From: Parasitella parasitica
Taxonomy: Eukaryota; Mucoromycota; Mucoromycetes; Mucorales; Mucoraceae
Assembly: GCA_025201805.1 (NCBI GenBank)
Contig: MU619242.1
Location: forward strand, 206,745-264,121
Direction of reading: 5' to 3'
DNA: 57,377 bases
Below the pieces are notes generated by a model. The model saw only the letters and a list, made by a program, of their open reading frames with translations, had not been told where the DNA came from and did no database searches. The position numbers and the translations under genes were made by a program. This document shows positions 45,918 through 55,590 of the stretch, in pieces. Position 1 is the first letter of the stretch, and each line of letters starts with the position of its first letter.

Positions 45918-46658
45918 AAAAAAGGAAAAAAAGGGCAAGGAATATATGCGTATCAAAAGTGGACTAGGATCACTTATTCCCACTAGCGATGACAGCATTG
46001 GCTTTGAGCTGCCCAGAATACTGGTATTGATGCAGCGCACCAGCCAAGCGTCAGATACACCAACGAGTGGCAAGCAATGCAAATGGGTCCTTATGGTTTT
46101 TAGAAAGACGATTCGGAAGATGATTTGGTCAGAGATGAGATATGTGTAATTATCAAGTGAACTCTATTGATCAGCCAAGCATCACATACCGGTATTCCTT
46201 ATCATGCCTCAGGACATATTCGGAAATCATAGACTTTCGAATGATTTACCATGACGACCATAGAAAGACCATGTTGCAACATGTATTTCACTAATGAGAA
46301 AAGCTCGCAATGCACTTGACATATCATTGAGAACAAATGGACAGAAGAATCTGAGATGCTCCTTTTATAGCTATATAGAATTGTGAATAAACATGTACAG
46401 TGCATCATTGCATCACTTGAAAGCTATTTTTGCGACAAATGATAGTGGAACCTATTCTCAACAGTTTGTCTCGATGTATTGTTCTCCCGTGTCTGCAGAA
46501 TGGGCATGCAATATGCCCGGGTATCGCCGGACATTCGTGGTTCCCTCCGGTGGAAAACAAAGGTATGAGACTCAACTTTTTTCACAGAGTATATGGAAGC
46601 AACACAATGTTGGCCTAGATAGAGCCCCTTCCTATTCTCGCATACATTGCTTGTCGAA
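45918..46658. other. Divergent promoter region ZGPAT-like / eL39
   Basis: About 740 bases with no clear gene. Holds the promoters of the ZGPAT-like gene (minus) and of eL39 (plus). A plus-strand open frame from 45946 looks partly coding, but no homology or splice context was recognised. Confidence 0.45.
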
Positions 46659-46991
46659 ATGGTAACTAGAAATATAGAATCCATCATGGCACAGATATCA
46701 AAAATATAGATGGATGAGTGGATGATCCATGTTCAAGATGAATTTCAATGTCTAACCGATCGTAATTTGCGTTTTTGTAGCCTTCCCAAAAGTCTTTCAT
46801 CACCAAGGTCAAGCTTGGCAAGGCCAAGAAGCAAAACCGTCCTTTGCCTCACTGGTTCCGTCTCAAGACTGACACCAAGATTCGGTAAGCTGATCGAGTA
46901 TAACCCTATATCAGCATAACGTTGACTTTTTTTTTTGTATAGTTGGAACGCTAAAAGACGTAACTGGCGTCACACCAAGTTGAACATCTAA
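46659..46991 (+). CDS. RPL39: 60S ribosomal protein eL39
   Basis: Exons 46659-46661 (only the ATG), 46781-46884 and 46943-46991 give 51 aa, exactly the eL39 length. Introns are 119 and 58 bp. The protein reads '[20 protein letters not shown]', then '[20 protein letters not shown]' and '[10 protein letters not shown]', the full eL39 sequence; it lines the peptide exit tunnel. Splitting directly after the start codon is common in fungal ribosomal protein genes. The first exon is inferred: ATG|GTAACT preceded by a CT-rich leader fits best, but another ATG|GT upstream cannot be excluded. The two later exons are certain. Confidence 0.9.
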
Positions 46992-47994
46992 ATTGTTCAG
47001 CAATACAAACTATTCTCTTTTCTACCAAGTTTTCTTTGCAGCAACGTTTATCGATAGACAAGACAAGTTTAACAGGAACTCTGTAAGAAATAGAAAATAA
47101 AATCGCAGTTCGTAGCGTCCTTATCAAGCAATTGTAACATCAAAAATGCATTTGGAAGTGAACTTTACAGTTTTTGAGCATATTCAATGATTTGATTTCG
47201 GGACCAAAGATGACTCTGGATTACATCGAGGAATCTCCTCTTCTTTTGTGCGGTTTTGTATCGATTGAATGTATTCTAATGAGACATAAGCAGTCTTTTC
47301 TGGAGTTTTGATGTGAATCTGTTGCCATTTGTCAGGAAATTCCATTTTTGCTTTAGAATAGACGAGATCACGCTAAAGCGTCTACCCCATATTCATCAAT
47401 GTTCCCCGAAACATCCACCCACATGTGGCGTCGCTATCTTTTATATTTAAAAGTGATCAACTCTTCATATTGCACAAAAACATGTCGATATGCTAATTGC
47501 ATCCAGTGTATAGCGTTTGCGGCATGTACATAATGTACACGGACAACGGACAAATATACTTGATCTAAAGTTAAATCAGCAACAAACCCACAATGCTAAA
47601 AAATGAACATTTCTCGATTCGTAAAGTCTGCCATGTGGGAGTAGCAAGATCATAAAGTCCACAAAACTAGTTGTGATTTCTTTCCTTGCTTATTTCCAAG
47701 GATCACTACCATTAAATAAGCTGTCATACGAGATGCAGACTTGTCTGGATCAATGTATCTTGTTTTTGATGTTTTATGAATCATAATGATGAGCTTTGCA
47801 AGCGGAGAAGATGAGAGGAGGGGCGTAGACATTTCCAGTTTGCCTGCCCTTTGTGCTACATACATTATTTCCATCTATCCCACATCTCTCTTGTATAATT
47901 TTGCTTCTCCCCTTTTTCCTTGAAATTGCTCTTGTTGTCTCTATTTTGGAAGCAATCTTTTTTTTTTATTTTTTTTTTTTGCTATTGATATAAT
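46992..47994. other. Intergenic eL39 / ERT1-like
   Basis: 1 kb without a recognised gene: the 3' flank of eL39 and the promoter of the Zn2Cys6 regulator. The last 50 bases are T-rich (runs of T8-T10) before the ATG at 47995. Confidence 0.5.
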
Positions 47995-48508
47995 ATGACA
48001 AACTCTTTGTTAAAACAAGTAGATGACGCTTCTCCCGAAACGAGTGATTCCAAACAAATCAACGCTCAAAAAAAGAAGAGAACTGGGCCCAAAAGGAGAA
48101 AAGTTACTCATGGTATAAAAATACATAGGAAGCTGAAAGATTTCTAGACAGTGATCTAATGAGACGCAAAATTAGCTTGTGTTTATTGTAGAAGATCGCA
48201 TATGACTTGTGATGATGGTAAATTTCTGATGTCCACACAGTTAAAAGCAGCTTGGATCATTAAACACACAGTAAATACATAGGACGACCCTGTCAACGTT
48301 GTATAAAACGAAGTATAGGCCATCTTTGTCACGATGAAATCAAGAATACAGGTGCTGACAGTGATAGTACCCATAACAAAAAAGCTGCTGTATCGACCAG
48401 TGCATCTGTTAATTTGGCTGCTACAGCACCTACTCCACATTCTATACCTATTGTGCCACAGCACCTTATTGGTAAGTACATGGCAAAAAAAAAAAAAAAA
48501 AAAAAAAA

Positions 48509-48546
<38 letters not shown>

Positions 48547-49605
48547 TCTTATTTCGCTAACAATGCACCATTTATTTCTAAACATATAGCGACACCTAGT
48601 AATTTAGGAGGGCTACCATTACAATTCTTTGGGCAAATGGGCACCGGACAGTTGACATTTGCTAGCGAACATATGGGAAAGGAAATATCAGTGATAAGGT
48701 AACGCTCGCTTTTTAATTACGTTTCATCATCTGAATTAACATTTGTGTATATTCTATAGCAATTTCCTCGATTCGCTTGGATCAGAAGCTCAACTTTACA
48801 AACCTGCGACAGTATTGCAGCAGCAGCAACAACAGCAGCAAGCACGACAACAAGCACAAGAGGTCAATTCAACAGAAAAGTTCTTTCTAACAGCGGCAGA
48901 TCCATCGGACGGCAGATTAGAAGATCGGTTGACAGAAGTGATCAATGCGAAATACGAAGCTGGTTTTTTGAAGCCGTACAATTATGTAAATGGCTATGCA
49001 AGACTTCAAAAGTACATGGATAGCTAGTAAGATGTAGATAAGATGGCCGTATATTATCCATACTCATTTTTTTGCTTCTAGCATGTCTGCTTCCACTAGA
49101 CAGCGCATCCTGAACGTGATGGGCACTTTTCGTCCTGCCTTCCGATCCGTCGCTCAATCCCTGACAGACATTGATTTGATTCTTGTAGAAGAAGCATTTG
49201 AACGTCTACTGCTGGATTACGACAGAGTGTTTAGTTCAATGGGTATTCCTGCTTGTCTGTGGAGACGTACAGGTGAGATCTACAAGGGAAACAAAGAGTT
49301 TGCTTCGCTGGTCAACGTTCCTTTTGAGAATCTTCGAGAGGTAGTACACTCAATGATGCTCGCTATCGATCGATACTAAAAATTCTTGTCGCTATCAGGG
49401 TAGATTATGTATTTACGAACTAATGGCTGAGGAATCAGCAGTAAATTATTGGGAAAAATATGGAGCGATTGCATTTGATCCTGGACAGAAGGCAGTATTA
49501 ACGTCTTGTTTGTTGAAAAATCAAAATCCAGAAAACACAAGAGTTATATCTTGCTGTTTTTCATTTACGATCAGACGTGATAAATACAACATACCTGTAA
49601 GTACA

Positions 49606-49641
<36 letters not shown>

Positions 49642-49739
49642 TATATACATGTACACGGATGAATTCTATAGTATGCTAAATACCAATTGTCATACAGACG
49701 GTCATTGTAGGTAACTTTTTGCCTGTACAATTACATTGA
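47995..49739 (+). CDS. Zn2Cys6 regulator with PAS domain, ERT1/AcuK/Rds2 family
   Basis: Eight exons (47995-48112, 48176-48217, 48283-48471, 48590-48698, 48760-49026, 49082-49340, 49399-49596, 49698-49739) join in phase and give 407 aa. After a basic arm comes a Zn2Cys6 cluster spread over three exons: 'ACVYCRRSHMTCDDGRPCQR' then 'CIKRSIGHLCHDE'. A Thr/Ser/Ala linker and a short polyQ follow, then a conserved central region and a C-terminal PAS-like domain ('YNYVNGYARLQKYMDS', 'RRTGEIYKGNKEFASLVNVP', 'YWEKYGAIAFDPGQK', 'CSFTIRRDKYNIP' region). Yeast Ert1/Rds2 and Aspergillus AcuK/AcuM have this plan and activate gluconeogenic and alternative-carbon genes from the nucleus. Family secure; which paralogue is not decided. 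Confidence 0.93.
48485..48543 (+). repeat. Long A tract (A25-T-A33) in ERT1-like intron 3
   Basis: Almost 60 bases of A with a single T, within intron 48472-48589. Such a run may vary in length or be misassembled. Confidence 0.9.
49602..49650 (+). repeat. (CATA)n/(TA)n microsatellite
   Basis: About eight tetranucleotide units followed by a TA run, inside the last intron of the ERT1-like gene (49597-49697). Likely polymorphic. Confidence 0.9.
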
Positions 49740-49750
49740 TTTATTCATGG

Positions 49751-50983
49751 TCAAGCCCTTCTTTGCTTTCCTTTATATTTACTACAATTATCGCAATACC
49801 ATTTCCCTTTTGGCACAGTCTTTAAATCTACACATGCGATATGGAACCATTCAACATCACACTATTCACATATAAATATATATCTAGAGTTAGTAGAATA
49901 ATTATAGAACAGGAGACCAAATAAACCTACTTCCTTATTATCACAAGCTACCATTTCGCCAAAGGATACTTGCTGGCAATAGCAGTACAGCTGCTCGTTT
50001 GGATCAACTGGCTCTGAATCCGATCTAAACCAACGAATGTCAATTTTTGCCATTTTGCAAACTGCGATTGTTCTGCTCACGGTTTAAGTTTGCCATTATT
50101 TTTCCTAGGAGGTAATGTTTTGATAGGCTTCCCTTTGTCCTGCGAATTTCTGCTTCTCGCTTGCTCTTTGAGCGCTCGAGGTAAATTCAATTCCTCTTTG
50201 GCAACTCTTCTCTCTATAGCAATGATTATTATAAATCAGCATTTGCGATGGTTGTCAAATCCGATTTTCTGTTTACTTTTCACTGATTGTGATTTCTCGA
50301 TGATTTTTTTGGATATCTTTTCTTTGGATGACAGTTTAGAGTATTCGCGTAAGCTTCGTGAAGAAGGAGTCAGACTTGGCAGAGAAGCAATGCGCAATGC
50401 ACCAATAGGATGTGTCTCTTCAAATTTAACTAAATCCGCATCTAAACGATTGCAATGACGGTCTACCTATTTTAGAGGGGAGGGGAGGGGAGGGGGGGGG
50501 GGGAAAGAAAGGAAGAGGATATAAGTACTTGGGATATATAGAAGAAGAAAAAAAAAAATGGCCGGCGCCCTTACTGCATCCAATGTCAGTTTAGCCAATG
50601 CAGCTTTTTCGCTGCTTCGCTGTGCTGTTTCTTCCAGCAATGAGACCAACGCCTTCAATTCAATGAATCTTTCGCTGGCGTCAATCTCGTCAATATTGTC
50701 AATCAAATCGATAGCTGCTTTTGCTGTGATAGAGTTTGAATCTAATGCCAACGTGTCAGTAAGGGAAGAACAAGGTCGCAACGGTGCATGCATTTCTACC
50801 CTGAGCGTAGCCATCCATCTCTTTTAGAAGCGTAAAATTTTTTTGAAGATCAATCTGTAGTGCTTCGACAGCTTAGGAGAAACAAAAAATCAGTGGTGGG
50901 TGCTGATTGATTGAGATGAGCCAATACTTACTGTCAATGTAATCATCAATGTAAATGAGATTGTCTATAGCTGATCTTGTCAT
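49751..50983 (-). CDS. ING-family PHD-finger chromatin protein
   Basis: Seven exons on the minus strand (50983-50932, 50871-50800, 50741-50575, 50466-50277, 50213-50081, 50024-49931, 49861-49751) join in phase and give 272 aa. The ING N-terminal domain is present: '[20 protein letters not shown]', then '[21 protein letters not shown]' across an exon joint. A Lys/Arg-rich middle (nuclear import) leads to a C-terminal PHD finger, C-x-C...C...C-x4-C...H-x2-C...C-x2-C: '[20 protein letters not shown]', '[10 protein letters not shown]', 'GKWYCDNC'. The Tyr and Trp for H3K4me3 reading are visible. ING proteins target histone acetyltransferase or deacetylase complexes (yeast Yng1/Yng2/Pho23). Intron 3 holds a C-rich (plus-strand G-rich) tract. 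Confidence 0.93.
50477..50503 (+). repeat. G-rich tract with G-quadruplex potential in ING intron
   Basis: Three GGGGA-type units then G12 on the plus strand; on the minus-strand transcript it is a C-rich polypyrimidine tract just before the acceptor of exon 4 (50467). Four or more G runs could fold as a quadruplex in DNA. Confidence 0.8.
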
Positions 50984-51763
50984 GGTCGTATCAAAAAAAA
51001 AAAAAAAGGAAGAAAAAAAAATATAAAAAAAAAAAAAAAAAAAAGAAAAAGAGATCAGCCAAAAAAGGGAGGAGGGACCTCTTGTAAGGCACATGCGGTG
51101 TATCGTGAGATTTTTGTTTACTATAAATGTTTGCGATATGTAGCAAGTAAGATTATATTTGTTAAACAGAACCGATGGTCGAGAGCCAGGAAACCATTTC
51201 GGCTTCCATGAAATAAGATGCTGGCAGATACTTTGGTGAAATTAGCCGCCTGATGTTCCCTGCAGTACACAATCAAAGACATCATGACCCTTGTATCTGA
51301 CCGTCATGGCTACTTTGGTCAGCATTTGGATCTAATTTTGTCCTGCTTCAAAGTACTGCCCTGATCTATGTCTTTGTCAAATGACAGACCATTATTGTAA
51401 ATGAAATGTTTGTCTCACCTATACGCAAGTATTTTGTACCTTTATTTAACATTGCCAGAAATTCATCCTTACAAGTTCGACGCGGCATCTGCCTGTCAAC
51501 ACTTTATGCTGTAAACCTTATTATAATTGTATTAAGGATACCATTTGCCCTTTTTAATAAACAACGTATTTCAGTAAACTTACCGTGTGATAATGTTGTT
51601 CGAAGCATATCCCAAGCGTTTTTCATGGCGGAAAGGTTTTTTTAATGGCTGTAAATCTCTGTTGTATCATATCATAGCAATCTTTAAATGATAAAGAGAG
51701 GATTAACTGAAACTTTTTAAATGTTTGAAGCTCATTAAAACATTACATCAAATTAAATCTTTG
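50984..51763. other. Intergenic region upstream of ING
   Basis: About 780 bases: ING promoter with long A/T homopolymers (50994-51044) and otherwise AT-rich DNA with no recognised gene. Confidence 0.5.
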
Positions 51764-52092
51764 TTAATCAGACCAAAGGCAAAAGAAATGAACTTTATTA
51801 ATAAAATTGAAAGAATCGCTCAAGAAAGCTACTTTATCTTTTGAAGAGATGTTCGTTCTTGCAGAGATATATTCACGAAATTCTGATATGAAATGAACAG
51901 ATGCACTTACGAAGGTTTGTAAACCTTTCCATTTGAATGCTCTAAAATTACATACACATCTGGATTTTTCAGCTGGCAACACCCCTGCGGAGTGATTTCA
52001 TGATATTTAATCATCGTTTGTATGATACATTGGAATGAGCAATATACATGTTTGTTATTATTTACAAACTGACGGAATTCCGGCACACACAT
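51764..52092 (-). CDS. Short orphan protein (two exons)
   Basis: Not recognised. Exon 1 52092-51911 (ATG, donor GTAAGT) and exon 2 51857-51764 join in phase (TC|A) across a 53-bp intron, giving 91 aa: 'MCVPEFRQFVNNNKHVYCSF', later 'QLKNPDVYVILEHSNGKVYK', ending 'FCLWSD'. A TATAAA-like word lies about 150 bases upstream. Composition is protein-like, with several Cys and aromatic residues. The acceptor (CTGCAAG) is ordinary. It could be a lineage-specific gene or a fragment of a longer decayed one. Confidence 0.35.
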
Positions 52093-52901
52093 TACACAAT
52101 AATAATAATAATAAAAAAACAACCGAGACCTTTTTTCTAGAACGATTGAAAAAGGTCAGTAAGCATTTGCAGATATCACTATACGTTTTTCTGCTCGCTC
52201 TTCGAGCTTGAGAAAGCCTCAATAAAAAGGTCTGTCTTTGAGGTTTATATTCGCCTATTAATATAAAAGACCTTCTTGAAGATGGTGAGTTGGCAAAAAT
52301 ATGAGGCAATGCTCCAGATATAAAGTCTGGATCGTTTCAAGCTCACAATACACAATAAATACTGAGAAGTACGCCATTAAATGCGTTAGTTTTATGTTTT
52401 TAATCTGCTGTGAACGATAGAAATTGCACAATGGATGCTCAAAAAGCAGCCCATGTTAACGAGATTATAGTTGAATATATTACAATTATCTCTCAAGTCT
52501 ACGTATAAGACTATCAAAAAGATTTGAAATCTACCCAAAATATAAGCAAGTCTATAATATCACAATGCGTGTTTTTTTAGGCACGTCAAGTTTCAAACTT
52601 TGTGCAAGAGTAGGGGATCTGGATATTCTCATACTATCTTCAAGATGAATCTTTGGGTTGAAATAAACTGAGCAGTCTATAGTTTGAAATGGTAAAATAG
52701 AGTCTAGAATAAATAAAGGAAATTTATACATACTATGTAAAGGTAAAAAAATAATTATAAACAATGAGTTGTGTGATTATATAGCAATGAGAATAAGTTA
52801 AGTCTAGACGAGTTAATGGAGTTGCGAAATCTTAATTAAGGCGTGAGAATGTCAATGTTACTAAAAACGGAGATAAGTTCGTGTGTCAATGGTGCCTTGA
52901 A
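52093..52901. other. Intergenic orphan / MATE 3' flank
   Basis: About 800 AT-rich bases including a short (ATT)n run near 52100-52112, the presumed promoter of the 52092 orphan and the 3' flank of the MATE gene. No gene recognised. Confidence 0.45.
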
Positions 52902-54491
52902 CTAAACAATGGCACCATTGCCTTGTGTATCCTCATGAATCTTATCTTCGTCAGTCCTGATTCTTTCTTGGGCCTTGACGACTTCCTTTTCCCAGCTGAT
53001 AAACATCAAGAACGTAAGAGAACCCGACGCAACCAGGAACAAAGCCAAGGTCAGCGCAGCCCAGAGACCATTCAAACCCCAATCTAGAACAAAAGTCAAA
53101 TAGTAACCAATTGGCAATGCAACCACATAGTAAGAGACTAAATTGACCCACGCAGCAAACGACTGGCGACCTAAGCCGCGAATGACACCTCCACATACGC
53201 CAGATAGGCCATCAGCGATTTGGAACAAGGCACAGAGAGGCATGATCCTGGATACAAGCGCAACAACATCTTCATCCGAAGTGAACAGAAAGCCAAATTT
53301 GGAGCGAAGCGCCATAAAGAAAGTGGAATTTGTGCAACCAAAGAAAATGGCAAACAAAATGGCAACAATAGATGCGCGGCGGGCCTTTTGTGCGTTGCTT
53401 TCACCAAGCGAATTGCCGATGCGATTGGACACAGCGACAGATACACCAAAAGGGATGGTATAGGTTGCAGAAGCTGTGGTCAGCACAATAGATTGAGCAG
53501 CAAGATCACGGGTGCTGAGATAGCTTGAAGCCAACGATGACAGCTCAAATGCCCACCATTCAGCAGTAATCATCAAAAGAGATGGAATAGAGAGCTTCAG
53601 GAATGGCCACCATTCAGTCAAACACTCTTTAGACCAACCGCCCCAGGCACTCTTGCCATCTACGTACTTGATGTAAAGAACCAACAATGCTAGCATCAAC
53701 CAGTAGCTAAAGCTAGTAGCTAGAGGAGCGCCTATGAATCCCATATTGAATGGAGCGAGGTATACAAAGGAATAGTTGAGACAAAGATTGATGGGAGACA
53801 CAATCATGAGGACATAGGTGGAGGCTTGCATGATGCCCTGCGCTTGCAAGTATTTCTTTGTAGCTTCAAAGGCAATAAAGGCAGGGGCGCCCAGCATCAA
53901 GCAGCGCAAAAAGAGACCGGCGTGCAGAGCCAATTCAGGATCTTGGTTCAGGCTCAACAAAAGCTTTGTACAATTCCACCAGACGATGGCGATTGGGATA
54001 AACATCAAACCGAGGATACAGAGTGCGCGCTGAAGATGGATACCCACCAGAGTCTTATCTTTAGCGCCAGTCCATGCTTGGCTGCACAGAGTATCCAGAG
54101 CTGCTGCAGTCCCGAATGCGATGCTCCATGCTGTCACGCTGGCAAACATACTAGCCAGAGCTGCGGCAGCCAATTCCGTTGGGCCCTTTATTGTTCTTTT
54201 TAGTCTCCACTTCTCACACACCCAATGGCGATCTCCTTAAAAAATACTTACCAAATGACCCAGTGTAAAAATTGATGCCATTTGCAGCGAATTCTGCATC
54301 AAAAAGGTGAATACAATAGGCAATGCATTTCTAAGCAGCCAGCGAAATTCATTCATCCAGCTGGAGTCATCCCTGACATTTTTGGGCAATCTATCAATCA
54401 AAGGAGTTGTTTCTGTTGGAGTGGAGGATAGAGATGAGCTTATCGATACAATGTCATGCTCTTCGTCTTGGCGGATAGCGGAATGACTCAT
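52902..54491 (-). CDS. MATE-family efflux transporter
   Basis: Two exons on the minus strand (54491-54252, 54185-52902) join in phase 0 across a 66-bp intron (acceptor AATAAAG) and give 507 aa. A cytosolic Ser/Thr-rich arm (about 1-55) precedes 12 hydrophobic helices in two six-helix halves. Conserved MatE elements include 'GTAAALDTLCSQAWTGAKDK', 'PSLLMITAEWWAFELSS', 'SVAVSNRIGNSLGE' and 'GGVIRGLGRQSFAAWVN'. MATE proteins export drugs and metabolites using H+ or Na+ gradients; in fungi the Erc1-like class gives ethionine resistance. Plasma membrane or vacuole. Substrate unknown. The short highly charged tail (DEDKIHEDTQGNG) is cytosolic. Confidence 0.94.
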
Positions 54492-54651
54492 CTTTTGTTT
54501 GCGTTTGTCTCGCAATGATTTGGAATCAAAAAAGTAAAAGGAAAGGGATAGGAAGGAAATTTAGAAATTGAAAATTTTTTATCAACATTTATACCAAAGG
54601 AGGTGACACCAGCAAAAAGAGTGATAATGAATAATATTATGGCGATATGAG

Positions 54652-55347
54652 TCAAGAAAACGAAAAGAACCAATCATCTTTTGTCATTTCGATAGCGTTT
54701 TTGGCTGCAAGATTGGAATTGCCATTTGCCTTTTGGATCAAGTGGTGGCGAATCATATTTAGCCTTTCAATGGCTGTCCTCTTGGTTTCTGCGGGTTCTT
54801 GCATCGTCTCCTCTTTAGCCTCTTTGATCCACTGTCCTATAATGGGAATTCCGTAGACATCTTCAGTGTAATCGGTATTCTGCAAATACTCCACAATATC
54901 CTGGGCTGATAGTAACCCAGTTGTCCAATCATAACGCAATTTCTCGTTTTCTGAAAGTGCATGTTGTGTGTCCACTTGGTGTCGGTGACTGATGTATGAA
55001 TTCGAATCAGGTATTAAATCGCTGCCGTGAACGAAGTCGCTGTACGCCGTGGGAGCGCTCAGAAAATTCAGCACCTCAGATCCATCCAACGGATCTTCAA
55101 ACGCATTAAAATCGGCGTCAATTGATGTGAATTGGTAACTGTCAAACGGCTGTGGTGCGTGCAGTTGTGGTTCGTGATGCTCAAAGGCTTGCTTATCCTT
55201 ACCCTTTCCCAATGTACGAAATCCATTAGTCTCAGTTTTGATAGATTGCCTTGAAGGCGACGATGACTGCAGATTTGCCAAAGTATGATCAAAGCGCAAG
55301 GACGTTTTGCTAGCATTAGAAGATGGTTTATCAGCCCAAGGATGCAT
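54652..55347 (-). CDS. Conserved-looking orphan, single exon
   Basis: Not recognised. 231 aa without introns from ATG at 55347 (MHPWADKPSSNASKT), which follows an A-rich leader. The N-terminal half is Ser/His/Gln rich and probably disordered. The middle carries 'EDPLDGSEVLNFLSAPTAYSD', and the C-terminal half is helical, e.g. 'LSAQDIVEYLQNTDYTEDVY' and 'PIIGQWIKEAKEE', then a charged helix to the end. No signal peptide or membrane segment. Composition and length indicate a real cytosolic or nuclear protein. It is divergent from nothing adjacent and lies between MATE and the SWIM protein in the same orientation. Confidence 0.7.
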   Translation of the reverse strand: MHPWADKPSSNASKTSLRFDHTLANLQSSSPSRQSIKTETNGFRTLGKGKDKQAFEHHEPQLHAPQPFDSYQFTSIDADFNAFEDPLDGSEVLNFLSAPTAYSDFVHGSDLIPDSNSYISHRHQVDTQHALSENEKLRYDWTTGLLSAQDIVEYLQNTDYTEDVYGIPIIGQWIKEAKEETMQEPAETKRTAIERLNMIRHHLIQKANGNSNLAAKNAIEMTKDDWFFSFS

Positions 55348-55590
55348 TTTTTTTTTATAAATATGTGTATATAGAGAGAAAGAGAGGAAGAGAGAGATGA
55401 AATATACAAAACAAGTAAGCAAGAGATTAGATAAAAAAAAAAAAAAAAACCAGAACGGCTTTATGTTTAGTAGAAGGTCCATGTGAAAATTACAATCTAT
55501 GATTCCGAGATTTCCGAGAGAGGGCCTGTATGAAGCATGATCTTCAGCATAAAGCCATCAACAAAGCGCTTACAAATACTAAATGGGGCT

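Noticed and set aside
50558-50827. Plus-strand open frame overlapping ING
   Set aside because: Antisense of ING exon 3 and flanking introns; the minus-strand ING reading is secured by seven in-phase exons and a PHD finger.
53143-54203. Plus-strand open frames across the MATE gene
   Set aside because: Antisense shadows of a 12-helix transporter exon.
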